Source of the DNA: Reticulitermes speratus
Taxonomy: Eukaryota > Arthropoda > Insecta > Blattodea > Rhinotermitidae
Length of the DNA: 64,000 bases
Reading direction: 5' to 3'
NCBI GenBank assembly: GCA_021186555.1
Contig: JAJKFL010000014.1
Coordinates: forward strand, 22,389,033 to 22,453,032
In this document: positions 46,310 through 57,194 of the stretch, one piece after another
How positions within the stretch are numbered: position 1 is the first letter of the stretch
How the letters are laid out: every line of letters begins with the position of its first letter
The notes under the pieces: generated by a model
Database searches by the model: none
What the model saw: only the letters and a program-made list of their open reading frames with translations
What the model was told of the DNA's origin: nothing
Made by a program: the position numbers and the translations under genes

Positions 46310-46770
46310 TTACTATATGTACCTCGGCATTCTATGCACACAGTGTAATTTTATATTTCGTAGGTTCTTACATTGGGTGAAATTTTTATTTTTGTTTTCC
46401 TTTTATGTATTTGGAGGCTATGAAATTCTTTTTTAAAAGTAGGATTAGATACCCTATTAATTTTCAGTGTTAATTTTTTATGCTTGAGTAGTACTAGTTA
46501 TGTTCTTGAAACTTAAAGAATTTGGCGTTATCTTATTCCGTTCGGAGGAATCTGTCTCGTTATCGATGATCCGCATTGGACCTCGCTTAGTTACTTTGGT
46601 TTGTATACCGCCGTTTATTGATTATCTTTTTAGGTTTTAATTTTCTAGATTCTTGATTTCGGTTTATTTCAGATAAGGTGCAGTTTTTTTAAGTGTTTTG
46701 GATTACATAATCATTAGTTCTTTAATTGTTATCTGGTATGAATGGCTTGACGATGCATGGACTGTCTTAA
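46310..46770 (+). pseudogene. Nuclear mitochondrial insert (12S rRNA joined to 16S rRNA piece)
   Basis: GGATTAGATACCCTATT (46442-46458), TTCTTGAAACTTAAAGAAT with TTTGGCG (from 46503), a TTATCGATGATCCGCATTGG block, TTTGTATACCGCCG (46600-46613) and TTTCAGATAAGGTGCAG (ending 46683) are hallmark 12S rRNA segments of insect mitochondria, in correct order and spacing. After a 12S-like GGATTACAT tail, CTGGTATGAATGGCTTGACG and ACTGTCTTA (46733-46769) look like an interior 16S rRNA segment, the next gene on the same mitochondrial strand. Most of the 12S-16S junction region is missing. Scattered differences from the usual consensus and location among nuclear repeats indicate a dead nuclear copy, not mtDNA. 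The 5' limit is uncertain. Confidence 0.8.
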
Positions 46771-46934
46771 TGTTGTGCTTTTGTACCTGTACAATACTCG
46801 TCGACTGAGCTCTCAAGTGTGAGCACATTGTGTTCGCCATGAGGCACGAACTAAACGAATTTTAATCTTAAAAGGGCTAACTAATTATTTATCATCACGT
46901 TAAGCTTTAAGTAGCATAATGCTGGGGTACAAAA

Positions 46935-47180
46935 ATTTTTCCAAAAATCTAGGAGCCATCTCAAAATTCTAGGCGCCAGAAGGGTGACATGTAGCAAGTT
47001 CCATACTGAGGACGCATAATTCTGGAGTGACCTGCGAGCCTCACTGTTGCCTGGCGCTGTCTTTTCGTTGCACGTAAACTGATGTACCTACATATTTTTG
47101 TATAGGAAACAGAGGTGCAGTAATGATGCCGAATGTATTAGGTGTCACCGTACAAAATTTAGTTGCCCGGGATTTCTGAA
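46935..47180 (+). repeat. Dispersed repeat R2, copy 2 (longer)
   Basis: This shares its two end blocks with 40205-40335: AAAAATCTAGGAGCCATCTC through AGCAAGTTCCATACTG, and ATTAGGTGTCACCGTACAAA with TTTAGTTGCC. The intervening stretch here (about 47001-47125) has no counterpart in copy 1, so either one copy lost it or this one gained it. Confidence 0.7.
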
Positions 47181-48489
47181 TGCCAAACTGACGCTTTTTT
47201 TAGTGGAATCAACTGTCGAAATAATGGGGATAATCATTCTTTTGTCAAAACACTGTTAATGTAACTAAAGGGAAAATTTATGAGTATATAGAACATGTTG
47301 GCTTCACTAGAATTGGCTTGAGTTGATGTGCTTAAGTCGAGGACACAGGTAAAAATAGATGCTTTGTGTTATGTGACAAGTATATATGGAACTATGACGG
47401 AAAGAATTGTGGTATATAAGCTTATATTTCATTTCCGTTTTATTGAAGGTGATATCGGAATCTCCTTACGTACTTCCCTCCGTCCAGAACACAACTCTGG
47501 GTCGGGAATGTAAATTTCATACTGTTGGCATTACAAACATTGATGGGGTAATGACGTACAGAGTTTTACCGTCCAATTAACGTGTTATGCAATCCACCGA
47601 AATGGGGTTTACATTAGTGTATTACTTCGTGCGGACGAGTCATATGTTATCGTTGGAAATTGTAGGCATAAGAGAAATTTCCTGTTGCAATTAAACGGGT
47701 GTGGGTTTCCATGTGTAATTTAAAATGCTATTAATTGTTACTGTCTCTATGAACAATTTCCTTCAAATTAGTACGGCACATACTGTAATTATAATTGTAA
47801 TAATTTCTGTAGTGTAATATGTAATGCGATTTATTACAGGGCATATCATGAAGCTATATTTAATCTACCTGTTACGTTTTAGGGCTGAGTGAAATCGCTT
47901 GTACTTGTCGACCAGTACATGGACAATAGCTAATCTAATTTTATGCGCATATTCAATATCATAGCAGTACATAATCTGCTGCTGCAGCTGTGATAGCTCT
48001 GTGATTGTCACATTCACAGTGGATGTTCCTGCCATGTTGGGCATCGTTGTGAAGGATTTCCACATGGCGCGATGATAGACTGCAGTTATGTGAGATTTGC
48101 TCTTTATATTGCAATTACCCCAGTAACAATTTTAATGGCGTTGCTGAAGTTTTCTCTCACAATCTCTATAAAAGCATGTAAAATATTTGCTGTATATTTG
48201 CATACTGTTCAGGTAACGCTATTGTTGCTAGTTTACGTACGTAGTAAATATATTACTGACAAATCTTTACAAATGGCAGAAAAATTGTGAGATTTTACCG
48301 ATGTTCATGTGAAAAATTCCATGTTTCGGTTACCGTTCCCATCTCACAATGCGAAGTTGCGGCTTTGAAGATGAACAGAAAAAGCCATGTGACCAGGATG
48401 ATCTTAAAACGATTCGTATTGTATAAGTCCTTCTATGTTATATTCAGTTTAATTAGCATCATTCGATAAAAATAAATTGTTGTAAGACT
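47181..48489. other. No gene recognised
   Basis: Frames up to 72 codons without domains on both strands. Confidence 0.5.
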
Positions 48490-48845
48490 TCAGGCTTTCG
48501 CCGCGGTGTAGTTTAGATTTTCGCTGTTTTGGACATTTTGCGCGGCGTTTATTGGTAGTCTACTATCGACGTTTCGGAATATTGTGTTGGTCCCATGCTC
48601 AGCGGTCAAGATCTTTTTTCTTGGCATCTTGACCGTTGAAGATGTAAAACGCACTCTGTCCCGACGGTTAAGGCACTGAGAATGAATTTTAGAATATGGA
48701 GAGGTAGGAACAAAATATCATGAAGTTTAAGGTTCTCACAGTGGTGATTATGAAGATTGCTGTATTTTGCAACGTGACGCCGTGTTGCCTGGTAGGTATA
48801 TGTATACATGTACCAGACTACATGGCATCACATTTCAGAAGACAG
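48490..48845. repeat. Two family B pieces: inverted pair and an end fragment
   Basis: The arms at about 48571-48613 and 48627-48672 form a diverged inverted repeat around GGTCAAGAT/ATCTTGACC, with outward modules. On the minus strand the left module is CTGAGCATGGGACC then CCGAAACGTCGATAG; on the plus strand the right one is TTGAAGATG and CTGTCCCGACGG. The left outer end has GCGCGGCGTTTATTGG. A second piece at 48728-48840 carries AGGTTCTCACAGTGGTGATT, GACGCCGTGTTGCCTGGTAG and the mirrored ACCAGACTACATGGCATCAC. Minus-strand frames here give only pseudo-peptides. Confidence 0.65.
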
Positions 48846-50926
48846 TAGTATATAACAACAAATCATGTGTCAATATCTTCATGTTCATAAATATATGGTA
48901 GTGCCTAATACACACTTAGTGTATGTAGGGCTACAGGGAGTTCAGTTAAAAAACAGGACCCAGACGCACGGTAGGCCTAACGGCCTTACTTTTTCTCATA
49001 TAATATATAATATAATTTACCGCACGTTATAGTAGGGTTAGGGAATGACCTTCAAATTTCAAACGTTTTTTATTTTCAAGGAACTGTAACACCGATAACC
49101 GTATTCTAAATTTCCTACAATATTTTTATAAGATTTTTTCCTTATTTACCACACTGGAGATTCTCTGTATCAAAGTGTACTGCATACTCTCGACAAAAAA
49201 ATTAAGTTAAATCGTGGTTTACGCGTCTATTACACAACAGCAGATTAAACCTGGACTTGTGACTAAGGTGACTCAATGTAACCGTACGCAGGACGAGGGT
49301 ACTGGCGGTGTGCGGGTCATACAGCTGTCGTTAAACGTGCCGCGCAATATCGGCAATTTCTAGACAAGAACTTCAAATAGTGTCTAGCAATCTGTTCACC
49401 ACCCGCCAAACATGTTTGAGATTTGAAGGAGGTCATTTCCAACGCCTACACTAGCATGCTGTACGGTGTATTGTATTTTATATGTATTATATGAAGAAAT
49501 GTGGCTTTGAAGCTTGCCGTGCATCTGCTTTTGATTTTCGATTAACCTGCCTGTACCTTCTGAGGTTTGCTTGTGTAATGTGTAGCTCATATGCCTACAT
49601 TTTTCTCTCTTATGTTGATATAGCCTGTACATAGGTTAGTAATGTGAATTAATATTTTGTAATTCGATTTGGGGGGCATAACATTTGGATGCCATTGTTA
49701 ATGTAATCAATATACTTGATGAGAAGTCGGTATGTTCTATAACCATTATGTTACCGAGTTTTTGCTAGTTCTACGTAGATATCTTACTCTTTTTAATCTC
49801 CCTCGTCTTTTTTCCACTAGAAAGATAGTCCGCGATGATAAAAAATGCAGTGTGGTAGGTAGTTGCATCAAAGAAAACACGCCAACTTGAATGCCTTCTA
49901 TATACGCCACCACGATGGAGTCATTGTTCCTGTCCTTTTATCAGCCATATAATACACAGTTGCATAGCATGCCAACAACAAAACTGACTATACCATACGG
50001 TGTCAGTTGTTTTGTACAATTTGGTGACATAATATGGCGATAGAAACCTTGCAGTCTTCATGTGTAACAGACGACATAATGAAGCTTACTGTCTTACTTT
50101 ACAGACTTGTGACGTTAGGAATCCTTTCTTGTTAGTCTTATTAAGAAATGCAGACCCATGTTAATGAGATTAAATTTGATAGGTTAGTGTGCTGGTCGTG
50201 TAATGATGTAGTTATAAAACAGAATTAGGCTTCTATTTTATTTGGGATAGTCATTTTGTTTGCATCTGTATGTGCACTACAGAAATTATTATTTGTATTG
50301 AATATTATTGTATTTTTGAAAAATATTTGTTACTGCTGTATATGTGTATACAGTACATATTTCCAAGGGATGTGCGTGCTAACACCAGGTTTTCTGCTGT
50401 ATACTCGTATTCCATTCCCCTTATTTTAATCTTAGTGTGCCTATTAGGTTTGTCACAAGTGCAGATCTACAGAAATCCAAGTTTGTGTAGTTCTCCTCTC
50501 TCGTCTTGGTTTTTCTCAACTTGACATGCGATTATTTAACCTATCCCTTGTACATTTATTTGATATATTCTAAGAAAATTAAAATGATATTAAATCTAAG
50601 GTTGTGGTCGTCCTGAGTTCTTACATTGTGTAGTCTTTGTAGGGGGATATCGGCTTTTCAGAGCAACACCCTGAAAAACGCCTGCGTCGACCTCAAAGTC
50701 TACACAGCGTCAAAATCCAGAATAATGTAGTCTTGAGAGTTGTCCCATGTAAACCAGTAAACACAGAGCAGTAAATTTGATACGTATTCATACCTTCACA
50801 ATTTGGTAATTTGTGACTTGTAAAATATGTAATGTGTTTTCACACCGAACTTAATATGCTTGTCCCCAATGATATGTCAGTTTTACCTGACCAACATAAT
50901 TCTGAATGGAAGTTTTCGCATATTCG
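48846..50926. other. 2.1 kb with no gene recognised
   Basis: GGCTTTTCAGAGCAACACCC with TGAAAAACGCC (50652-50682) forms a small hairpin. No frame over 85 codons and no known motif. Confidence 0.5.
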
Positions 50927-50936
50927 CCCTCTTTTT

Positions 50937-51173
50937 GTCCGGGGATTGAATCCCGGAGGGGGCGAGATTTTTCGCAGCCGTCCAAATTGGCACTGGGGCC
51001 CACCCAGCCTCTATACAATGGGTACCGGGTCTATATCCCGGAGGTAAAGCGGCCGGGGCGTGGAGTTGACCACCCACCCCCATCTAGTGCCAGGGTTAAA
51101 GAAAGAGTAGAGCTATACCTGTACTTCTCCTCTGGGCTTTCATGGCCTGTTCTAGGGAGAATTTTACCTTTTA
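50937..51173 (+). mobile_element. Type 2 SINE, 5'-truncated
   Basis: It begins near the B box (GGGGATTGAATCCCGG, 50941-50956) and continues through GGGCCCACCCAGCCTCTATA, GGAGGTAAAGCGGCCGGGG and AAAGAAAGAGTAGAGCTATA to a TTTTACCTTTTA end. CCCTCTTTTT at 50927-50936 and 51174-51183 is a likely target duplication. Losing the A-box head is typical of incomplete reverse transcription. The open frames crossing it, up to 133 codons, are not genes. Confidence 0.8.
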
Positions 51174-51183
51174 CCCTCTTTTT

Positions 51184-52087
51184 TTACGTGTCTCAAAAAA
51201 TGAATCCTGAACGAAATTTGCGTATCCATGTATTGTGTATTAGGTTGAGCCAGTATTGCTCCGACCTCACAACGTCTTGCGTTCGCTATGTGTTTGTTAT
51301 TGATTGAAGAAAATTTGAGTGGGATGTTTGGGTGGTTTCCAATGGCCAGTGGCTCAACTGATTCGAAATCTGAAACGGTTGAAGATTCAGGCGGACACCC
51401 ACACAGACACCACGGTTATACCATAAGGTTGCTTTATTTCCATTGAATAAGTAATGTATTCCCTATGCTAATAAAATTAAGAGTAGTATACAATGATATT
51501 TCGCCTTTAAACTAGGATAACATCAGACAATATTTCTTCTATCATTATGAAAATATGTCACTTTACACTTTAGTTTAGAAAGCGCAAGGCGAGGAATAAC
51601 TCCAATGAGACTTGGCTGCTACATTCTAATGAAATAGTAATGTTGCTGTCATGATAAAAATGTGTCGTAACAGCTTTTTGTTGCCAGGCGACGGGCATTC
51701 TCAGCGGATAGGCTGTCCTTCCTGAATAATCCTGGAGAATATTATGGTGTCTCTTTATGGCAGGTGCTAAGATGAAAGTAGTGTTTTGTTAGTGTAGCGG
51801 TAAAATACGAAGTGTTAATCTAAGTTAGCGCTTACAATGGAACGTTGTGTGCTCTTGCGCAGCTTATATGCGTGGATAATATACCCAAATTGTATAATTT
51901 GTTTTAATTATTTAGAATACAAAATCATACTTTTAACTCTCAAGGAAGTGTAAACGCACACTCATCGTGTTACCGCATACTAGTGGGACTTATTAAATAT
52001 AGACCTACACTAGGCCGATGTTCAGACACCCCAAAGTAACCGTATGAAAGGTATGACGGTATTTGGGCTGGTCGAATTTGTAGGGCT
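51184..52087. other. No gene or repeat recognised
   Basis: No notable frames or repeats. Confidence 0.5.
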
Positions 52088-52100
52088 ATGTACAGTTGAG

Positions 52101-52364
52101 GCCGATCCCTTGTGGCCGTGCGGTCTAAGGCGTGGGTCTGCGGCTGCTCGCTTACTAGGATCGTGGGTTCGAATCCCACCGGGGGCATGGATGTCTCTCT
52201 CTTGTAAGTGTTGTGTGTTGTCAGGTAGAGGTCTCTGCGACGAGCTGGTCCTTCGTCCAGAGGAGTCCTACCGAGTGTGGTTTGTCTAATGTGTGTGATC
52301 ATGAAACCTCGAAATGAGGAGGCGTAGGCACCCGAAAAGGGGCTGTTGAGCCATAGTAAAAAAA
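52101..52364 (+). mobile_element. Full-length tRNA-derived SINE, type 1, with perfect TSD
   Basis: A perfect 13-bp duplication, ATGTACAGTTGAG, flanks it (52088-52100 and 52365-52377). The head has an A-box-like GTGGCCGTGCGGTCTAAGG and an exact B box GGTTCGAATCC at 52166-52176, inside a tRNA-like segment with a long variable arm (serine/leucine-type shape). The body GGTAGAGGTCTCTGCGACGA is followed by CCAGAGGAGTCCTACCGAG, and the 3' end GGGGCTGTTGAGCCATAG precedes an A run. It has no acceptor-stem match good enough for a working tRNA. It aligns end to end with 41744-41994 (minus) and, for its middle part, with 60970-61130. Confidence 0.92.
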
Positions 52365-53069
52365 ATGTACAGTTGAGTGGGCTGTATTGACAGTGTTATT
52401 CAATAGGCCTATGTATTGTATTTACCTTTAGGGCGTATAGGATTATTCTAATTAACAGAATTCGCCCTAACAGATTTCTCTCTGTCTTGTCTTTTTGTCG
52501 TTTCTGTAAAAATAGTGTAATTCTCTTCTCATATAGTTACTATAGGGCAAGAATATGACATAAATATACTTCAGTTGGTATTATGGTGTAAAAATTGTTC
52601 CAAGAAATTTATATCTTAGGTTGTTGTTTTTGTGCTTATTCTATGAATATCAGTTCATAGCATGCGTGTTCAATGAAGCCGCGATTTCGAAGTGTCCGTA
52701 AAGGTTTAAAACGTGTAAGAGTAGACCAGTGGAATTTGTGTCTGTGAAAACCGTAGCTACATATGGGAAATGTCTAACGTTTCGTTGATTTTTCAGCGGG
52801 TATACTGCTAGTAACCACTTAACTAAAAAAAGTTCTGCTGGTTCAGTTGGGGCTAAGGAATAGCTGTTGTAAATTTAAAACTAAGGTCCCTTCTAAATGA
52901 AACCTGAATCAGGTTCGCTAGTAAGTGTTGGTCGTAAACACAATCGAATTAATGGTATGTGGTTAACTATGCTCGAAATTTAAGGGGATTATGGATAACA
53001 AATATATTTGTGAAGATGTGAACATCTGTTGGCTCCCACATGATAAATTGCAGTTACACAACACTTAAA

Positions 53070-53230
53070 TTCTTTATTATTCATGCGCTGGTATAACAGC
53101 CATAAGGCCAATTACAGAGACAGCGCAGGAACATAAGGAAAATATGCAAATAAACAAAAGAAAACGCATAGAAAAAAGGTGATGATGATGATGATGACGA
53201 TAATAATAATAATAATAATAAGTACAATAC
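53070..53230 (-). repeat. LINE 3' untranslated end plus GAT/AAT microsatellite
   Basis: On the minus strand CTGTAATTGGCCTTATGGCT and GTTATACCAGCGCATGAATA, then AATAAAGAATTTAAG, resemble the 3' end of the LINE at 9570-10111 (GTAATTGGCCTTTGCACTGT). A GATGATGATGATGACG and AATAATAAT simple repeat lies at 53179-53221. No protein-coding remnant is visible further upstream on that strand. Confidence 0.55.
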
Positions 53231-55010
53231 ATTCAACATGGAAAATAACATATGTGCCATAAACTGTAACTACAGAATAGCTCCAATAGGTATGTAATTA
53301 TAAATGCAACCCTTAAGGTGATAACAAATAGTAATAATAATAATATAATTGTTAAATAAGACTTTGTTAAAAGGATCATTTTTCTGAGTATATAAATAGT
53401 ACCGTTCCTTTCAGTTCAATTTATGAAAGAAAAGACCAGTTGCTAATTGAACACTCGAATGCAACAATAGACAAAAGGTACTGAACAATTATTTAACAAA
53501 GGAAAAAAAGCAGAAAGCATGTACAAAGTATATTAGATTAATTACAAATATCCGTAAATGAAAACAGCAGTTTATATGATACGTTGTTTATCGAACGATA
53601 GCATAAAATCTGTTAATGTGTTGTGTGAATTGGACTCAGGGTAAGCGACTGATCCTTGATGGAAGTAATAGTTGTTCACGTCAAGTGTAGCCTACAGATG
53701 ATAAACACGCTAAGCTTGTTAATATAGTTCTTCGTAATCTGCATTTTCAGCTTAACGGAGTGATCAAGGTGAACATTATGTCACCTGTACTCATCGACTT
53801 TAAGCGAAATGTTTGTTTTCTTCTTCTTTGACTCATGTGAATATTGTTTTGAGATAGGTCACAACTACTTGCTGTGAGGCTCAGAGGTCGTTCAGCCTAT
53901 GCAGATGATAAAGGTTTGTTAAAGCATCTACGTACCTTTCCTTTGTCTTACGTCACCTCCCCTTGCACCTGCCCTCTACGTATAGTGGGGGCGTTCTTAA
54001 TTTATTGCCTAACTAGGATCTAGTTCTAAATTACTGTGTTTCATTAGTTCTTAATTGTGCCGTTTTGTAAAGTGGCATTATTTCATCAATTGTCTTTAAT
54101 CTTTATCTGTTCTCTGCGACATTCCTTCAATGTGACCGTGTGCCTCATAGCAAATATATAACAGAAATGGCTAGTAGTTAAGAACACAGTAAGATGAGGG
54201 TTTTGTGTTACAACTCAGAGCCTGTGTTATTCGTTTAAATGTTACAATTTATAGACCTATTACAACGTGTTACTCTTAGAGCATTTATGAAGGCTCCACC
54301 TTTACGTACTGAATATTTCACTGATCTTATTTTTAAATCTGGGTAAGTACTAGTAACGTTTGTCTCGCTTACGGAACTGTTATTGTTCATTTAAATAAGA
54401 GCATTTTGTAGAATGATTTGTTTAGGGAATGTGTGCTGTTTTACTTGTGTTCAGTGCTTGTTTTAAGTCTGGTTATGTTCGTTTCCTAATCCAGGGTTTA
54501 TGATTAACTTTACTACTTTGCATCCAACTTCATTAACATCCATGAGATAATGCAGCATGGAAAGCACATGTTATAGTAGTTGTTTAACTGCTTTATTTAA
54601 CTAGGCGAACGATTAAAAGGCAAAATGAGAAGTTGTAAAAACAGCAGTTTAAACTTTGATGAGTTGAGCTCCATGGACCGAACGCGACACAATTGCGATA
54701 TGAAATAAAGAGTGAGTTTACACGATTTGTGCGCAGTTCAGTTTAGGCATATTGGCTTTCTAGCGTAAAATATGTATGTCATCATAAAGCGTCTACAAAC
54801 TCTGTAAAACACTGAAGGGCAGTTCAATGAATTGCTTCTTTGTTTCAGATGATCTGATTGCATATATTTGTTTGGTTGTGTATGTGCTTTAACATTCTGC
54901 TGTTTACGTCAGTAGTATGCAGCGAATGTTGGGTATCTGGACTAGAAGGTAAAAACAGTGCGGGTCGTTCTATTTAAAGTCATTGCCTCATGATTTACCT
55001 GTGAGATAAA
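53231..55010. other. 1.8 kb with no gene recognised
   Basis: A short AATAATAATAATA patch is at about 53332-53345. Nothing else is recognised. Confidence 0.5.
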
Positions 55011-55049
55011 GCAAGGCACGTCAAGTTACCGGTGTTGTCAGTGTATAAA
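55011..55049. repeat. Orphan copy of the 39-bp minisatellite unit
   Basis: GCAAGGCACGTCAAGTTACC followed by GGTGTTGTCAGTGTATAAA matches the array at 55411-55527. It is separated from it by about 360 bp of unrelated GC-rich sequence. Confidence 0.8.
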
Positions 55050-55343
55050 CTAAGGAGGGAATTCCGGTACAAATTACCGGGACCCGGCGGTCCGGAAGGG
55101 GGTCCGGTGACCGAATATGTTGCACTTGTTTTTGTTTTTCTCGGTAGTACTAGACATATAGAGGTAGTGATTTGTCGTGTTGACGGCACGTGCGGCCAGC
55201 GGCCATCTTGCGTACGACGCTCTTTGCTCTGTTCCTTTACTTTCCCCTACCCCCACCTTGCAGCAGGTAGTACGATTCGCAATACCTGCTGCTACATTAG
55301 CAACCCACTCCGTGCGCTGTGACAGTATGACAGCGCACTTGCT

Positions 55344-55369
55344 GGGGGGGGGGGGGGGGGGGGGGGGGG
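55344..55369. repeat. 26-base G run
   Basis: An uninterrupted run of 26 G. Such a tract could form G-quadruplex structures, and its exact length is prone to sequencing error. Confidence 0.9.
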
Positions 55370-55410
55370 AAAGAATTTCACTTGGGCCCAAACGCGGTCT
55401 GGGCGGCACT

Positions 55411-55527
55411 GCAAGGCACGTCAAGTTACCAGTGTTTCCAGTGTATAAAGCAAGGCGTGTCAAGTTGTCAGTGCTGCCAGTGTATACAGGAAGGCACGTC
55501 AAATTGCCAGTTTTGCCAGTGTATCTG
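55411..55527. repeat. 39-bp minisatellite, 3 tandem copies
   Basis: Units at 55411-55449, 55450-55488 and 55489-55527 each start G(C/G)AAGGC and contain CAGTGTAT. Because 39 is 13 codons, the minus strand reads as a repeated 13-residue pattern like YTGNTGNLTCLAL with N-L-T and N-L-T-like sequons, inside a 166-codon frame. The frame also runs through the G tract and unrelated sequence, so I do not call it a gene, though the in-phase repeat is notable. Confidence 0.85.
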
Positions 55528-57194
55528 TGACAGGAGAGTTCCAGTAACCGCTTCATCATAATCACCGCTGGCATTACTGGAGATAAAGGTGTGATTCTTC
55601 TCTATACGCCATTAAGACCTCACGTTTACTTATTAACCATCATCAGAAAATCTTGGCCACTGCCACTTTCACAGTGCCTTTAAATTTATATTGACTTCCC
55701 CAAAAATTCTGGAATGTTGTGTATAAATTACACATACATTATCAGTTCTGTGACATGGTTGGAACCCAACATGCGGTACCCCTTCTACAGCAGCTGCCTC
55801 CGTAAATAGTGTGTGCTTCACTTGCGGACCTTCAGCCGTGATTCATACGTCCTACGTGAGGACGCCGGTGTTTTGCGATTACCTTATAATGACGAGTCAG
55901 CTTGTGGGAAGTTGGTAGTACGAACTGAATGTGCGCTTCTCGTAAGAACCCAATGAATGTCTTCCTGCGTCTGTAGGAAAGACGTGTCGTGTTGAATGTG
56001 ACATTTAAGGAACTTATTTGCCTATTTTTGTTAATACGTCTATCGGTACTGATATTTGAAAATGCAAAATGTACAACGCACGGAAATCCCCCATCATAAT
56101 ATTTCATGTTATAGCCGAGGTTGGAATCCGGTTAAAATGCCATATAACATTAGTAGTATATTGTCAAGTGACCAATTCTACGGGGTAATGTCACTCCTCA
56201 GATACTGATAGCTCTTCAAGTAGCCCAGAAGTTCCTAACATTTTATAGAACCCATAAGCTCATTACAGTGTTAAACATAGCCTGCCACTTGTCCCTATCC
56301 TGAAGCAGATGTCATTCAGTCTACGCTTTCTATTCTATTTATTTAGTATACGCCTTAATATTATCCTCCCACCTACGCCTAGGTCTTTCAGACCGTCCCT
56401 TTACTCAGATTTTTCCACCAAAATCCTCTATGTATCGGTAGTTTGTGAATTGGTGCGCCATGTGAAATTAGTACCAAATATGAGAGAGAAACAAAGGATA
56501 TCTGTGCCATGTCTGTATCCTGTATGTGTCCAATCTGTATCCTGTCTGTATCTTGTCCGTACTTCAGAAACTGTAAGTAATTAAGGTGATTAAATTTATT
56601 ATAATTAAATGTTATTAAACAAGCAATTAATATAGCGTTTAAGTGCGAGAATTTTGTTTTAGATAACGACATTCTGATCTCCTCCAGCTCTTAGTTTCAG
56701 CTTATTTTCGAATAAACAGCTTGTTCGCGGAATTTTCACTTCAGTCAAGCTTTTATTTGTTTTTCATTGTTGTCTCTAGTGCCATTGTTACAGAACGCGT
56801 AGCAGCATTGCATTGAGCTTGGCGTAACTTAATGTTTCTTTGCGCCTTTTTGTCTTAACGTTTTTCGGTCCGATCCCACGTTTGTTAAAGCTAATGAAAG
56901 AGGCCAGTGCACTTCAGTAAACTGGTTAGAGTGACCCATTTAGAATCAAGAAACCAGGTGTACTTTGCTTTAAAGTGTGTCCCAAAACTTCAGCACATAT
57001 TTCTGTAGGAAACTTTATAATGATTCATCAGACTGTGCTGTTTTTCCACATGGTCACGGAACGATTCATGTTATTGGCATGTAGTTCATGATTCGAATAT
57101 TGAATTTAGTACCTGGACAGTTTCGCGTGGATTCTGTTGCTACTGTTCCGTAAACGCGACTCGGAACCCAATATACAACTAGCCAACGCATTTA
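55528..57194. other. No gene recognised
   Basis: TGTATCCTGT and TGTGTCC repeats at 56510-56560 (CTGTATCCTGTATGTGTCC, CTGTATCTTGTCCG) form a short degenerate tandem patch of about 10-bp period. No domain-bearing frame. Confidence 0.45.

Noticed and set aside
52101..52180. A functional tRNA gene (long variable arm, perfect B box)
   Set aside because: The acceptor stem does not pair and the segment is the head of a SINE with A tail and target duplication.
51970..52302. 110-codon minus-strand gene
   Set aside because: It is a read-through of the type 1 SINE; the same pseudo-peptide appears at the other copy at 41.8 kb.
55074..55574. 166-codon secreted-like protein with N-glycosylation repeats
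   Set aside because: The frame crosses a 26-base G run and GC-rich unrelated sequence, and has no signal peptide or start context; kept only as a repeat observation.
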